64,000 bases of DNA from Cupriavidus sp. BIS7 (GTDB lineage: Bacteria > Pseudomonadota > Gammaproteobacteria > Burkholderiales > Burkholderiaceae), in contig NZ_ALOU01000060.1 in assembly GCF_000292345.1 (NCBI RefSeq), positions 1-64,000 of the forward strand, written 5' to 3'. This document shows, one piece after another, positions 11,299 to 21,341 of this stretch. The position numbers and the translations under genes were made by a program. Within the stretch, counting starts at the first letter, position 1; the number at the start of each line of letters is the position of its first letter. Under the pieces are notes generated by a model. The model was not told where the DNA came from. It ran no database searches and was given only the letters and a program-made list of their open reading frames with translations.

Positions 11299-12297
11299 CT
11301 ATGCTTCGATCAGTTGCTCGATCCACACGGCCAGTCGGTCTGACGCAAACGAATCCGTACGCGCGCAGCCACGCGCCGTGATCGCGTCGCCTTCACGCTG
11401 AAGCTGCAGCGCACCGCCAGCTTCCTCAAGCCACAGCAGCGCCGCCAGCCACGCAGCGTGCTCGGCGGATACGGCTTCAGCCACGGGCCTGGACACAAAT
11501 TCGCTGAGCGCGTCCGGCGCCGCCCATGTAATTACGTCGCCGTCACGCCGTACTGCGGCGCCGAGAACCTCCGCCAGCACCGCCGTCGCGTCTGCCGCAC
11601 CGCGGCCGGTCATCCGCGACCGCAGGTCTGCCAGCTTCGTGCCAACCGCATGGCCGAACGCGCCGCTGCGCAGGCTCTCCGCACCGACCAGATCCGCATA
11701 ATCCAGCCGCTGCCAGTCGGGTTCCGTGTTGTGCGCGCCCGCCAGCGATGTACCCGAGAGATAGGTATCCACCGGCTGGAAGCGCCCCGGCCCGATCAGG
11801 CTCGCGCACAGTGCGTGCACCATGCCGACGCGCGTGGCCACCGTCTGCTTCTGCAGCACCATGAGCTTCTCGCGCACAAGCTGGTCACGTTCCTTGCGCA
11901 GGCCGGACAGCTCCAGTGCCTGCTTCATCTCCATGCGCAGCGCGGTGATATCCCACGGCTTCTTGATATAGCGATGGATCTGCCCCTGGTTGACGGCTTC
12001 GACGGTCTGGTCGAGTTCCGAGTAGGCGGTCGTCAGGATGCGCACGATATGCGGAAAGCGTTCGCGCGCATAGCGCAGCAGTTCGTTGCCATACTCGCCC
12101 GGCATGCGCTGGTCGGACACCAGTACGGCCAGGCTGTCGCCGTGGGCATCGAGCAGTGCCTTGCCTTCTTCGACAGATCCGCCGGTCACCACCGGGGCCA
12201 GCTGGCCAATGGCCCGCTGGAAATACTTGACGGCCGTGGCCTCATCATCGACGAACAGAATTGCCGGGGGTGCCTGCGTAGTATTCGGTTCGCTCAT
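11299..12297 (-). CDS. phcQ: Response regulator PhcQ
   Basis: Last gene of the phcBSRQ operon. The N-terminal receiver domain (about residues 12-130) has the acidic pocket (FVDDE), phospho-acceptor D62 in VLVSDQRMPG, the switch Thr in ILTTAYS, and the conserved Lys in IKKPWD. The C-terminal 200 residues begin with a coiled-coil-like segment and match no DNA-binding output domain I know, so it probably acts through protein contacts. Its ATG overlaps the phcR stop by 4 nt, which indicates coupled translation. In Ralstonia, PhcQ helps relay the quorum signal toward PhcA activity. The name is assigned from gene order and domains. Confidence 0.85.
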   Translation of the reverse strand: MSEPNTTQAPPAILFVDDEATAVKYFQRAIGQLAPVVTGGSVEEGKALLDAHGDSLAVLVSDQRMPGEYGNELLRYARERFPHIVRILTTAYSELDQTVEAVNQGQIHRYIKKPWDITALRMEMKQALELSGLRKERDQLVREKLMVLQKQTVATRVGMVHALCASLIGPGRFQPVDTYLSGTSLAGAHNTEPDWQRLDYADLVGAESLRSGAFGHAVGTKLADLRSRMTGRGAADATAVLAEVLGAAVRRDGDVITWAAPDALSEFVSRPVAEAVSAEHAAWLAALLWLEEAGGALQLQREGDAITARGCARTDSFASDRLAVWIEQLIEA

Positions 12298-13427
12298 CGA
12301 TCACTCCTGTGCATACGATTCTTGAAATTGGGGAAATCGAGGGTAACGGTCGTGCCGGCGCCGGACGCGGACGCGATCCGGATGCCGCCACCAAAAGACT
12401 GCATGACGCGATTGCAGAAGATCATGCCCATCCCGCTGCCGCCTGCCGCGGCGTGCGTGGTGACGGGGTCGACGAGCAGCCGGTCCATGACTTCTGGCGG
12501 AATCCCGGGACCGTTGTCCACGATCCGGATCTCGGGCCGCTCGCCAGCCACCACGACGAAGCGCAGCGACGGGCTGGCAGTTTCTGCCAGCGCGCGCAGC
12601 GCATTGCTCATCACCGACGAAAGCACCAGCGCCACGCAGTTCGGCAGCGTCGGCACCGGAAAGTCGCCATGCAACTCGACTTGCACCCAGTTACGTTGGT
12701 TATCGGCAAATGGATAGCTATCCAGCAGGGATGCCACCAATGCCCCCGCACTGACTTCATTGCCAGGGCCCGGCTTGGGCGTGGCACCGCCCGCGCTGCT
12801 GCGCACGGACTGCAGGAACGACGACAGCACTGCCAGGCAATACTGCGCGTTGTCATGCATGGCGCCGGCCGCATGGCCGATCTCGGCGTTCCGCTGCGGG
12901 CTGTACTCGCCAGCCACGCGCGATTCAATGCCGTGCGCGAAATTGGCGATCGCTGCCAGCGGCGTGTTCAGTTCATGGGCCAGGAAGGCCAGTGTTTCGT
13001 CGATCGCCATCAGCCGCTGCTGCCGCACCGCGCGCTCGCGGTAGCGTTCGCCGGCCAGACGCAGCGCTTCGCGTACGTCCGCCACGGTGATCGGTTTTTC
13101 CAGAATCCGGAAGACCTCGCCGCTGTTGACGGTCTCCAGCAGCATGTCCTTGTCGGCGTAGGCGGTGACAAGGATCCGCACGATCTGCGGATGATCCTGA
13201 GCCACCTGGCGCAGCAGGTCTCCGCCGTCCCGTCCGGGCATGCGGAAATCCGTCACCAGCACCGATATCCTGGCGTGTTGCGCACGCAGGATCGCGACGG
13301 CTTCGTCGGCACTGCTGGCCGACAACACTTCATATTCGCTGCCGACAGCACGCGCGAAATACTTGCACGCCATCTCCTCGTCATCGACGTAGAGAATGGT
13401 CGAGCGCGTCTGGCTTGTATCAATCAT
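12294..13427 (-). CDS. phcR: Hybrid response regulator/histidine kinase PhcR
   Basis: Two-component protein with reversed architecture: an N-terminal receiver (D60 in VLVTDFRMPGRDGG, Lys in ILEKPI), then a HisKA-like segment with H151 (FLAHELNTPLAA), then a HATPase domain with N-box (SNALRAL), G1 box (DNGPGIP) and a Gly-rich loop (GGSGMGM). A receiver plus C-terminal kinase is the known layout of PhcR in Ralstonia, where it answers the sensor PhcS. The ATG at 13427 gives 377 residues. The frame is open further upstream, but that part is antisense-like and overlaps phcS. It is 7 nt from phcS and overlaps phcQ by 4 nt. Confidence 0.88.
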   Translation of the reverse strand: MIDTSQTRSTILYVDDEEMACKYFARAVGSEYEVLSASSADEAVAILRAQHARISVLVTDFRMPGRDGGDLLRQVAQDHPQIVRILVTAYADKDMLLETVNSGEVFRILEKPITVADVREALRLAGERYRERAVRQQRLMAIDETLAFLAHELNTPLAAIANFAHGIESRVAGEYSPQRNAEIGHAAGAMHDNAQYCLAVLSSFLQSVRSSAGGATPKPGPGNEVSAGALVASLLDSYPFADNQRNWVQVELHGDFPVPTLPNCVALVLSSVMSNALRALAETASPSLRFVVVAGERPEIRIVDNGPGIPPEVMDRLLVDPVTTHAAAGGSGMGMIFCNRVMQSFGGGIRIASASGAGTTVTLDFPNFKNRMHRSDR

Positions 13428-13434
13428 GACTGCG

Positions 13435-14859
13435 TTACTCCGCGCGTGGCAGGTCAAAGCTGAAGGCGGCCCACTGGCCCACTTCGCTTTCGGCGTACAG
13501 CACGCCGCCATGACGCTCGATCACTGCATAGCTGATGGACAGGCCAAGACCCAGGCCCTGCCCCACTTCGCGCGTGGTGAAGAACGGTTCAAATACGCGG
13601 GCAAGGTGTTCCGCCGCGATACCCGGGCCGTTGTCTTTCACAGTGACATGCAGACGCTTGTTATCCCAGCGCACCGTGGTGTGAATCGCGGGATTCTGCG
13701 TGCCTGCCTTGCGCATCGCCAGCGCCGCGTTCGAGAAGAGGTTGATCAGCACGCCGATGATCGCCGCCTCGTCGCCAAGCACGAGAGTATCGTCGGGCAT
13801 CTCGCGCGTTACCTTGACCCCGCGCAGTTCGTGCGCAGTCAGCCGCTGCGACGAGTCCAGCGCCTTCTCGAACAGGAACGGCGTGCCTTCCACTTCGGCG
13901 CCCGGCTTGCGATAGGCAAATGTCTTCAGGTCCGAGACGATATGCTGGATCCGCTGCATGCCCTGCTTGGCATCGACCAGGCACTCCTGGATGCCCGGCT
14001 CGGACTTTGCCGCAGGCTCCTCCATGGCTACTTCGATCGCCATCAGGCAGAAGTTGACCGGGTTGTTCACCTCGTGCAGCAGGCCGGCGGCCAGCGTACC
14101 GATGGCGGCCATCTTCTCCTGCTGCAACATCTGCCCCTTGATGTCGACGAGCTTTCGGTTGATGACCTCAAGCTCGACATTCTTGTCCGCCACCTCGGCC
14201 TTCAATCGGAACAGCATGAAGCGTGCGCGCTCGTTGAAGAACGTGTACACGCCGCTGGCCGCCGCCGCGAACAACAGGAACAGCGAGTTGACGATGAACG
14301 TACCGGCAGGCTCGATGCCGCCCGAATGCAGCAGGCAGGCCACGGCATAGAGCAGGTACGACAGGATGCCGAACACCAGGTTCTGCCAGAGCCCGAACGG
14401 CAGCGCGATGCCCGAGGCGAAGATCGCCAGGTTCAGCCCGACGTAGTATGGAGACTCCACGCCGTCAGTCCGCGAGATCATCCACGCGATCATGATCTGC
14501 GGCAGCAGCAGCCACGTCAGCGTCAGCCACGGCGCAAAGCGGCGCCCGGCCTGGCTATAGAGCGCAACCACCACGCCGGCAATCATCAGCGATACAACGA
14601 TACGCGCCACGGCGAACGGAAGCTGCCACTGCGGATACTGGCCGTAGTCGAGCCCCACGCCCAGCAGCACCAGCACGATGGCCGTGTAGGCGCCACCCCG
14701 GCTGAATGCCAGGCGGAAGTCTGCCAACTCGGACTGGTATCCGGCATAGAGCTGGTTCGAACTCATGACCCGCGCAGGTTGCGTCGCCTGCTCGTCAACG
14801 GATACAGGCTTCGGCGAAGACATTGACGCCGGTTTCATCGACATAGAGTCGGTGGGCAT
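13435..14859 (-). CDS. phcS: Membrane sensor histidine kinase PhcS
   Basis: Sensor for the hydroxy fatty acid methyl ester signal made by PhcB. About six transmembrane helices lie between residues 55 and 208. A short coiled coil follows (about 215-250), then the H-box with H262 (LLHEVNNPVNF), N-box (NLFSNAALAM), G1 (DNGPGI) and G2 (GLGLGLS). The start at 14859 has GGAG 7 nt upstream but lies inside phcB, giving a 65-nt overlap. An alternative ATG at 14766 would remove the overlap but has no visible SD. The length fits a PhcS with an N-terminal extension. Confidence 0.88.
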   Translation of the reverse strand: MPTDSMSMKPASMSSPKPVSVDEQATQPARVMSSNQLYAGYQSELADFRLAFSRGGAYTAIVLVLLGVGLDYGQYPQWQLPFAVARIVVSLMIAGVVVALYSQAGRRFAPWLTLTWLLLPQIMIAWMISRTDGVESPYYVGLNLAIFASGIALPFGLWQNLVFGILSYLLYAVACLLHSGGIEPAGTFIVNSLFLLFAAAASGVYTFFNERARFMLFRLKAEVADKNVELEVINRKLVDIKGQMLQQEKMAAIGTLAAGLLHEVNNPVNFCLMAIEVAMEEPAAKSEPGIQECLVDAKQGMQRIQHIVSDLKTFAYRKPGAEVEGTPFLFEKALDSSQRLTAHELRGVKVTREMPDDTLVLGDEAAIIGVLINLFSNAALAMRKAGTQNPAIHTTVRWDNKRLHVTVKDNGPGIAAEHLARVFEPFFTTREVGQGLGLGLSISYAVIERHGGVLYAESEVGQWAAFSFDLPRAE

Positions 14860-16186
14860 GCGAGTTCTCCGGCAGCAGCGAAGCCATTCCGGCCTCGTCG
14901 CGATAGATCAGATACCACTCCAGAAGGTGCTCCATCCCGAACTTCTCGGGGTTGTCGGAGTGGACATTGGTAACAAGCAACTGGCCGCCCGGCTTCGTGC
15001 GCGACGCGAAATACGACAGCAGCCGCGAGCAGACCTTGTCAGACAGGTAATCGAACAGGCCCGCGCAGTAGACGGCATCGAATTCGCGCACGCTCGGATC
15101 GTCGGCGGTGATACGGCGCTTGAGCAGGTCATGCACGGACTGGTGCACCATCTCGACCGACGCCTTGTGCCCGGCCGCGGCCGCGGAACGCTCAATCGAG
15201 CCACGCGTGTAGTCGAGCGTTTCCGCGCTGAAGTCCACAAGCTGGAACGACAACAGTTCCGGATTGGCATACTCGCGCACGAAGCGCTGGATCTCGAACG
15301 CGGGACCGCACCCGACGTTGAGCACGCGGAACGGCCGGCCTTCCGCACGTGCGCGCTCGGCCTGGCGTGTCAGGAAATCGACCAGCAGGTCGATCCGGTT
15401 GCGGTGCGCCGTGGCCACGGCCGCCTTCAGGAACGCCGTGTTGACGATCTGAAAGTACGTGGTCGGGCCCTGCTGCGGATCACTGAGGATCTGGTTCACC
15501 ATCTCGTAGTCGCCCGCATAGCCGAGTGGCTTCGTGAAGGTGCGATAGACGAACGGTGCGCGCAGCAGCAGCGGGTGCAGCGCAGCCTGCGCATAGGTGC
15601 GGTGCACCGGCGCCAGTTCCGGATCGACGCGCTGCGCCTCGTCTTCGAGCCAGACGAGGTAATTCTTCACCTTGCCCATCAACGGCGTGGCAAGCTCGTA
15701 GAAGACGTCCTCGCGCAGGCGCCCTTCGCGTTTCGGCAGCGATTCGGTCAGGTCCACCTGCTCGACCCAGCGCGAGACTTCCGACAGGAACGCGCGCATC
15801 TCGTTGACCACGATCTGGTAGTCACGGCGGATATTGAAACGCGTGTCCCAATCCTGCACGAACAACTCTGCCTCGCGCGCCACGGACTTCGGTGCGTCGT
15901 TGACGTCAGTCAGCTCGCGCCATTCGTCGATCAGCGTCAGGGACACTACTGCGGTCAGGCCGGTATTCACCAGGCTCATGACCACGGCCTTGCCCAGGTA
16001 CGCGTTCTTCGCGCCCATGCGCACGCTCAGTTCGCTCAATACCTCGCTGACCTGAACGATGGAATAGGGATTGTAGATTTCCATCACCAGCGACTTGCGC
16101 TGGAGATTGATGATCGTGCCCCGCACCTGCTCGCCCTGCGAGTTGCGGAAGCTAACAACCGGATCGATTTGCGTTTTGGAGTACAC
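14795..16186 (-). CDS. phcB: SAM-dependent methyltransferase PhcB (quorum signal synthase)
   Basis: First gene of the phc operon. In Ralstonia and Cupriavidus, PhcB methylates a 3-hydroxy fatty acid to make the volatile autoinducer (3-OH PAME or 3-OH MAME). The C-terminal half is a class I methyltransferase: motif I VLNVGCGPAFEI at about 288-299, an acidic motif II region (FQLVDFSAETLDY), and a motif IV region (FDAVYCAGLFDYL). The first ~90 residues form a β-rich domain with PilZ-like patterns (RGTIINLQRKSLVMEI, YLGKAVVMSL), but without the RxxxR and DxSxxG cyclic-di-GMP residues. The start is GTG. It has 463 residues. Confidence 0.88.
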   Translation of the reverse strand: MYSKTQIDPVVSFRNSQGEQVRGTIINLQRKSLVMEIYNPYSIVQVSEVLSELSVRMGAKNAYLGKAVVMSLVNTGLTAVVSLTLIDEWRELTDVNDAPKSVAREAELFVQDWDTRFNIRRDYQIVVNEMRAFLSEVSRWVEQVDLTESLPKREGRLREDVFYELATPLMGKVKNYLVWLEDEAQRVDPELAPVHRTYAQAALHPLLLRAPFVYRTFTKPLGYAGDYEMVNQILSDPQQGPTTYFQIVNTAFLKAAVATAHRNRIDLLVDFLTRQAERARAEGRPFRVLNVGCGPAFEIQRFVREYANPELLSFQLVDFSAETLDYTRGSIERSAAAAGHKASVEMVHQSVHDLLKRRITADDPSVREFDAVYCAGLFDYLSDKVCSRLLSYFASRTKPGGQLLVTNVHSDNPEKFGMEHLLEWYLIYRDEAGMASLLPENSHAHRLYVDETGVNVFAEACIR

Positions 16187-16406
16187 GGTATCGCGCCAGG
16201 GGAATCCGAGAAACGCTGCGGACCGTGGCGCCCATGGGCACCGGCCGGGTACAGCTCAGGCAAGAGGTCTTGCGGCGGACAACCGAATCAGGGAATGCAG
16301 CCAATGCTCATATCGATGCGCGTGACCTTGTTGCGGAGGGCGGGCGCGTGCGCGTTCGGCGTATGCCGGCGCGGGCTCCGCCCCGGGGGTGGGACTGCGG
16401 CGGACC

Positions 16407-16436
16407 ATTGTACTGTGGCATTCGGAGACCGTACAA
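16407..16436 (-). promoter_or_regulatory. Probable phcB promoter with embedded palindrome
   Basis: On the minus strand TTGTAC (16436-16431) and TACAAT (16412-16407) are separated by 18 nt and match sigma-70 boxes at 4 and 5 of 6 positions. The two boxes also form an inverted repeat (ATTGTAC / GTACAA), so a dimeric regulator could cover both. Transcription from here would leave a leader of about 210 nt (16187-16400) before the phcB GTG. I see no gene in that leader. Confidence 0.5.
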
Positions 16437-16477
16437 CAGTGCACTCGCTCTACGAAGTGGGGTATGCAAATCACAAA

Positions 16478-16511
16478 AAAAATGAGCCAGCGTATCTGCT
16501 GGCTCATTTTT
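16478..16511 (-). terminator. Rho-independent terminator of the yceI operon
   Basis: A 14-bp perfect stem (AAAAATGAGCCAGC / GCTGGCTCATTTTT) with a 6-nt loop, flanked by A and T runs. It lies about 50 nt beyond the stop of the first yceI gene and just upstream of the phcB promoter, so it insulates the two operons. Confidence 0.9.
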
Positions 16512-16561
16512 GGCGGAATTGGCAATATCCCGCAGCTGGTGTTGCGAACTACGGTCGGTGC

Positions 16562-17152
16562 TCAGTCCGCCTTGACCGCTTCCACCTGGATCGCAAGCTT
16601 CACGTCCTGCTTGAAGCCGTACTTGGCACCGTAGTCGATGCCGAAGTCAGCCCGGTTGATCTGCGCCACGGCGTCCGCGCCGCAGGCTTCACGCTTGAGC
16701 ATCGGATGCTGGATGCACTTGAACTCGCGGATCTCCAGCTTCACGGGCTTCGACACGCCATGCAGCGTCAGCACGCCATCGACTTCGGTCGGGGTATCGC
16801 CGTTGAACTTCGAGAACTTGCCCTTGTAGGTGGCATCCGGGAAGGCCTGCACGTCAAACATCTCGGGGCTCTTGGCATGCTCGTTGAGCTTGCTGTTGCC
16901 GAAGTCGATCGACGAAGCGTCGATCTTGATGTCCACGCTGCCCGACTTGGCGGCACGGTCCAGGGTCACCACGCCGCTCGACTTCTCGAACTTGCCGCGC
17001 CACTTCGACAGGCCGCCCATGTGGTCGGCCTCGAAGCTCGGGTACGTGTGGGTCGGGTCGATGTTGTACGTCGTCGCGTTGGCCATGGCCGCGCCAGCGG
17101 CAAACGTTGCGGAAACTGCCGCGGCGGCGGCGATCAGGGTGCGCATCTTCAT
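16562..17152 (-). CDS. YceI-family periplasmic protein (1)
   Basis: Lipocalin-like protein of the YceI family, whose members bind isoprenoids or other hydrophobic ligands in the periplasm. The ATG at 17152 has GGGAG about 8 nt upstream and opens a clear signal peptide ([24 protein letters not shown]). The mature part starts with the family pattern [19 protein letters not shown] and continues with [11 protein letters not shown] and [11 protein letters not shown]. It has 196 residues. It is the last gene of an operon with a second YceI protein and a cytochrome b561, like yceJ-yceI in E. coli. The exact ligand cannot be inferred. Confidence 0.9.
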   Translation of the reverse strand: MKMRTLIAAAAAVSATFAAGAAMANATTYNIDPTHTYPSFEADHMGGLSKWRGKFEKSSGVVTLDRAAKSGSVDIKIDASSIDFGNSKLNEHAKSPEMFDVQAFPDATYKGKFSKFNGDTPTEVDGVLTLHGVSKPVKLEIREFKCIQHPMLKREACGADAVAQINRADFGIDYGAKYGFKQDVKLAIQVEAVKAD

Positions 17153-17223
17153 ATAAGGTCTCCCGTCAAAAGGTTGGAGAGGAAGGTCGGATAAAAACCG
17201 GCCAAGGAGGCTGTTTGGGTTGT

Positions 17224-17799
17224 TCAACCCTTCCTGGCCGGGGTTACGATATGGAACTTGATCTGCACGTCGTCGGCCACCACGGAAGTGTCCTTCCATT
17301 CGCCGTCGCCGATATTGAACGCGGTGCGCTTGATCGGCAGCACACCTTCGAACACCTGGCCGCCGGCATCCTGCTTGTAGGTGGCCGGCACCACCACGTC
17401 CACGGTCTTGCCCTTGATGGTCAACTTGCCTGTCACGTCAAACTTGCCCGCGGCGCCGGCCTTGATGCTGGTGGACTGGAACACGGCCTTCGGGAATTTG
17501 GAGGCATCGAACCAGTCGCGTCCCTTGACCTCCTTGGTCGTCTCGGCGTCACCAATCTCGAAGCTCGACACGTCGATTTCCACCTTGGCGGTCGATGTTG
17601 CCAGCTTGGATGGGTCGAAGTCGACCGTAGCATCGAACTTCTTGAACTTGCCTTCCATCGGCACGCCGATCTGACGTGCGGTAGCCGTGACCGAGCTCTT
17701 CGCGGCATCGATCTGGGCCCAGCCGATATTGGCTGCCAGGCCGGCCGCGGCCAGTGCGGCCGATACGAGCATCACGCCGGGGCGGGACATGCGTTTCAT
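17224..17799 (-). CDS. YceI-family periplasmic protein (2)
   Basis: Second YceI-like protein, 191 residues from an ATG with GGAG 6 nt upstream. It has an N-terminal signal peptide (basic MKRMSRPG, then a hydrophobic core ending near AQ). Family features include [18 protein letters not shown], the [21 protein letters not shown] segment and a C-terminal β-strand (VQIKFHIV). It is clearly diverged from its neighbour, so this is an old duplication rather than a recent one. It lies between the cytochrome b561 gene (34 nt upstream) and the other yceI gene (71 nt downstream). Confidence 0.9.
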   Translation of the reverse strand: MKRMSRPGVMLVSAALAAAGLAANIGWAQIDAAKSSVTATARQIGVPMEGKFKKFDATVDFDPSKLATSTAKVEIDVSSFEIGDAETTKEVKGRDWFDASKFPKAVFQSTSIKAGAAGKFDVTGKLTIKGKTVDVVVPATYKQDAGGQVFEGVLPIKRTAFNIGDGEWKDTSVVADDVQIKFHIVTPARKG

Positions 17800-17833
17800 C
17801 TGTGACTCCAGTGCGAGTGGATGAATCAAGGGG

Positions 17834-18400
17834 TTAGCGGAGGAACGGGATCATGCGTCCGAGCGTGCCGTCGCGGTCGATGATCTGATGCTTGATCGCG
17901 GCGGCGGCATGGACGACGACGACCGTCGCCATCAGGTAATTCAGCCAGATATGGGCAAACTTCAGGATTGGCTTGAGCGTGTCGCTGGCCTCGATCAGCG
18001 GCGGCATCTTCCACAGGCCCAGGTACACCACGGGCACGCCCGCGGCCGAACTGTAGAGATAGCCGGTAATCGGCACGATCAGGATCAGCACGTACAGCAG
18101 ATGGTGCGCGGCGGCGGCGGCCTTTGCCTGCCAGGCCGGCGTGCCGGGCGCCACGGTCGGCGCGGCATGCGTGGCGCGCCAGATCACGCGCAGCACGGCC
18201 ACCACGAAGATCGTCACGCCGAGCCACTTGTGCCACGAAAACAGCTTGAGCTTGGTCGGCGTCAGGCCCGGGATGCCGGTCATGTAGAGGCCAAGGCCGA
18301 ACGCGGCAAAGATGCCGAAGGCAATCAGCCAGTGCAGACCGATGGCGGTGGCCGTGTATCCGGCGGGCTGGCCGGCCGGAATAGACCCTTTGGAACCCAT
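17834..18400 (-). CDS. Cytochrome b561 family protein
   Basis: Inner-membrane di-heme b-type cytochrome with four transmembrane helices. Candidate heme ligands are H26 (GLHWLIAFG), H60 (FSWHKWLGV), H106/H107 (AAAHHLLYVL), H155 (KFAHIWLN) and H167 (VVHAAAAIKH), counted from an N-terminus three residues upstream of the chosen ATG. The ATG at 18400 has an A/G-rich SD; the frame also begins at a TTG 9 nt earlier. It is first in an operon with the two YceI proteins, like YceJ-YceI of E. coli. A role passing electrons between the quinone pool and a periplasmic partner is inferred. Confidence 0.9.
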   Translation of the reverse strand: MGSKGSIPAGQPAGYTATAIGLHWLIAFGIFAAFGLGLYMTGIPGLTPTKLKLFSWHKWLGVTIFVVAVLRVIWRATHAAPTVAPGTPAWQAKAAAAAHHLLYVLILIVPITGYLYSSAAGVPVVYLGLWKMPPLIEASDTLKPILKFAHIWLNYLMATVVVVHAAAAIKHQIIDRDGTLGRMIPFLR

Positions 18401-18683
18401 GTCAATCAATCCCTTCGTTGAACGCTTTCGTTATGTTGTAACGCTTTTGGTGCAGAACCGCTCTGCCCCGTCGCCAGGAATTCTCGCATTATTGGGGGAG
18501 CCGTGTTTGGTGAGAAAGGCCGAACTTCATTAAGTTGTTCAAATCATTTGAAGCGACCGGATGTCGCACCCGCCGCACCGCGGGTGATCCTGACGCTTCA
18601 CTTGGCGCCATCACAACGGCAATCGGCGATGGCCGAGGGATTCTCCGGGCACTTTCTTCGGCGCTCGTGACGACAGACAAAAC
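18401..18683. other. Intergenic region upstream of cytochrome b561
   Basis: No gene is seen. Near the cytochrome gene the octamer AACGCTTT occurs twice (18421-18428 and 18440-18447), with the small palindrome CGTTA-tgttg-TAACG between and overlapping them (18429-18443). This could be an operator for the cytochrome/yceI operon. The rest carries no clear promoter or ORF. Confidence 0.35.
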
Positions 18684-18713
18684 AAAAAGGGCCGGCACGA
18701 TGGCCAGCCCTTT
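18684..18713 (-). terminator. Terminator of purB
   Basis: Minus-strand hairpin AAAGGGCTGGC / GTGCCGGCCCTTT (one G-U pair) followed by TTGTTTTG, about 35 nt beyond the purB stop codon. Confidence 0.75.
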
Positions 18714-18746
18714 GCTTTGCTCGACGCGCAGAAAGCGTCAGATGCG

Positions 18747-20222
<1,476 letters not shown>

Positions 20223-20281
20223 TCAATGCGGCAGCCGTGCAGCGTACGTGCTGAGCGGGGCCGCAAAACGCGTAACGCGCG

Positions 20282-20310
20282 ATTTTACCATCGGCCCATG
20301 GCGCTGTGCA
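20282..20310 (-). promoter_or_regulatory. Probable purB promoter
   Basis: On the minus strand TGCACA and TAAAAT are separated by 17 nt, matching sigma-70 boxes at 4 and 5 of 6. It would give a leader of about 150 nt before the purB ATG. The 386-nt gap between the divergent purB and gst genes otherwise holds only the inverted repeat listed next. Confidence 0.4.
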
Positions 20311-20410
20311 GCGCACCACTGCCGAAGCCTCGACATCCGTGCGGCAGGCCGCATTGGTGCCGCATTCGACGCCTGGCGCGGGTATACTCGCGCTCGCTCA
20401 TCCATTAGCC

Positions 20411-20493
20411 TGTTATGAAGTGCATCGGGCATGCGGGATACGCCTGCCAGCGTGAAATCCGCCTGCCAAGGAGCGCCGATGCACTTCATAACA
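20411..20493. repeat. 18-bp perfect inverted repeat in the gst leader
   Basis: TGTTATGAAGTGCATCGG (20411-20428) is repeated in exact inverted orientation at 20476-20493, with a 47-nt spacer. The spacer itself holds a direct repeat CGCCTGCCA (20441-20449 and 20460-20468). The right arm ends 16 nt before the gst ATG, close to the SD sequence. It has no T-run, so it is not a standard terminator. Confidence 0.8.
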
Positions 20494-20509
20494 AGCTCAA
20501 GGGGAGAAC

Positions 20510-21124
20510 ATGAAGCTGTATGCGTCCCAAACCAGCCCGTACGCGCGAAAAGTGCGCGTGGTGCTGGCGGAGAAAAAGATCGACTACCAGATGATCGAGG
20601 AAGACGTCTGGTCGCCGGACACCTCGATCGGTCAGTTCAATCCGCTCGGCAAGGTGCCGTGCCTGGTCATGGAAGACGGTGGCGCGGTCTTCGACTCACG
20701 CGTGATCGCCGAGTACGCGGATACGCTTTCGCCGGTCAGCCGTCTGATTCCGCAGGGCAGCCGCGAGCGTCTGGAAGTTCGCTGCTGGGAAGCACTGGCC
20801 GATGGCCTGCTGGATGCGGCCCTGCTGGTGCGCCTGGAGGGCACGCAGCGTAAGGAAAGCGAACGTAGCGAAAGCTGGGTGCAGCGCCAGCGCGGCAAGA
20901 TCGATGCCGCCCTGACCGCGATGTCGACGGGCCTTGGCGACAAGCCGTGGTGCACCGGCATCCACTACACGCTGGCCGACGTGGCCGTTGGCTGCGCGCT
21001 GGCCTACCTGGATTTCCGCTTCCCGGACATCGCTTGGCGCGAACGCCATCCGAACCTGGTGGCGTTCCAGGACAAGATCGAAAAGCGCCAGTCGTTCATT
21101 GATACAGAGCCGCCAAAGGCCTGA
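20510..21124 (+). CDS. Glutathione S-transferase family protein
   Basis: Soluble GST-fold protein of 204 residues. The N-terminal thioredoxin-like domain begins MKLYASQTSPYARKVRVVL, with the Ser of the SPYARK loop as the likely glutathione-activating residue. It has the cis-Pro segment GKVPCLV and the DSRVIAEY glutathione-binding motif. The C-terminal helical domain has the N-capping/hydrophobic staple pattern TLADVAVGCALAYLDFR. It resembles the YibF/DsbA-like GST group. The SD GGGG lies just before the ATG. The substrate is unknown. Its leader carries a striking 18-bp inverted repeat. Confidence 0.92.
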   Translation: MKLYASQTSPYARKVRVVLAEKKIDYQMIEEDVWSPDTSIGQFNPLGKVPCLVMEDGGAVFDSRVIAEYADTLSPVSRLIPQGSRERLEVRCWEALADGLLDAALLVRLEGTQRKESERSESWVQRQRGKIDAALTAMSTGLGDKPWCTGIHYTLADVAVGCALAYLDFRFPDIAWRERHPNLVAFQDKIEKRQSFIDTEPPKA

Positions 21125-21341
21125 CCTGCTGACCACGCTTCGGAAACGTATCGTCAATGCGATGTGACGGAGCGTGGATATTTGCCAATAGCTGGCACAT
21201 TTAAAGATCCTCCGATTTTCAGGCATCACTGCCATCTTTAACGTCTCGCACCTGACCCGGCGCGCAGACTCCCGCTGGACGCAATGTCCGCAACCTGTCT
21301 GATGCACACGCTTCGCGCCGATCCAACATCGGAGCGAGGCG

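Noticed and set aside
21125-21341. A small gene between gst and cdiB
   Set aside because: No ORF with SD or composition bias; I take it as the cdiB leader and promoter region, without a clear promoter.
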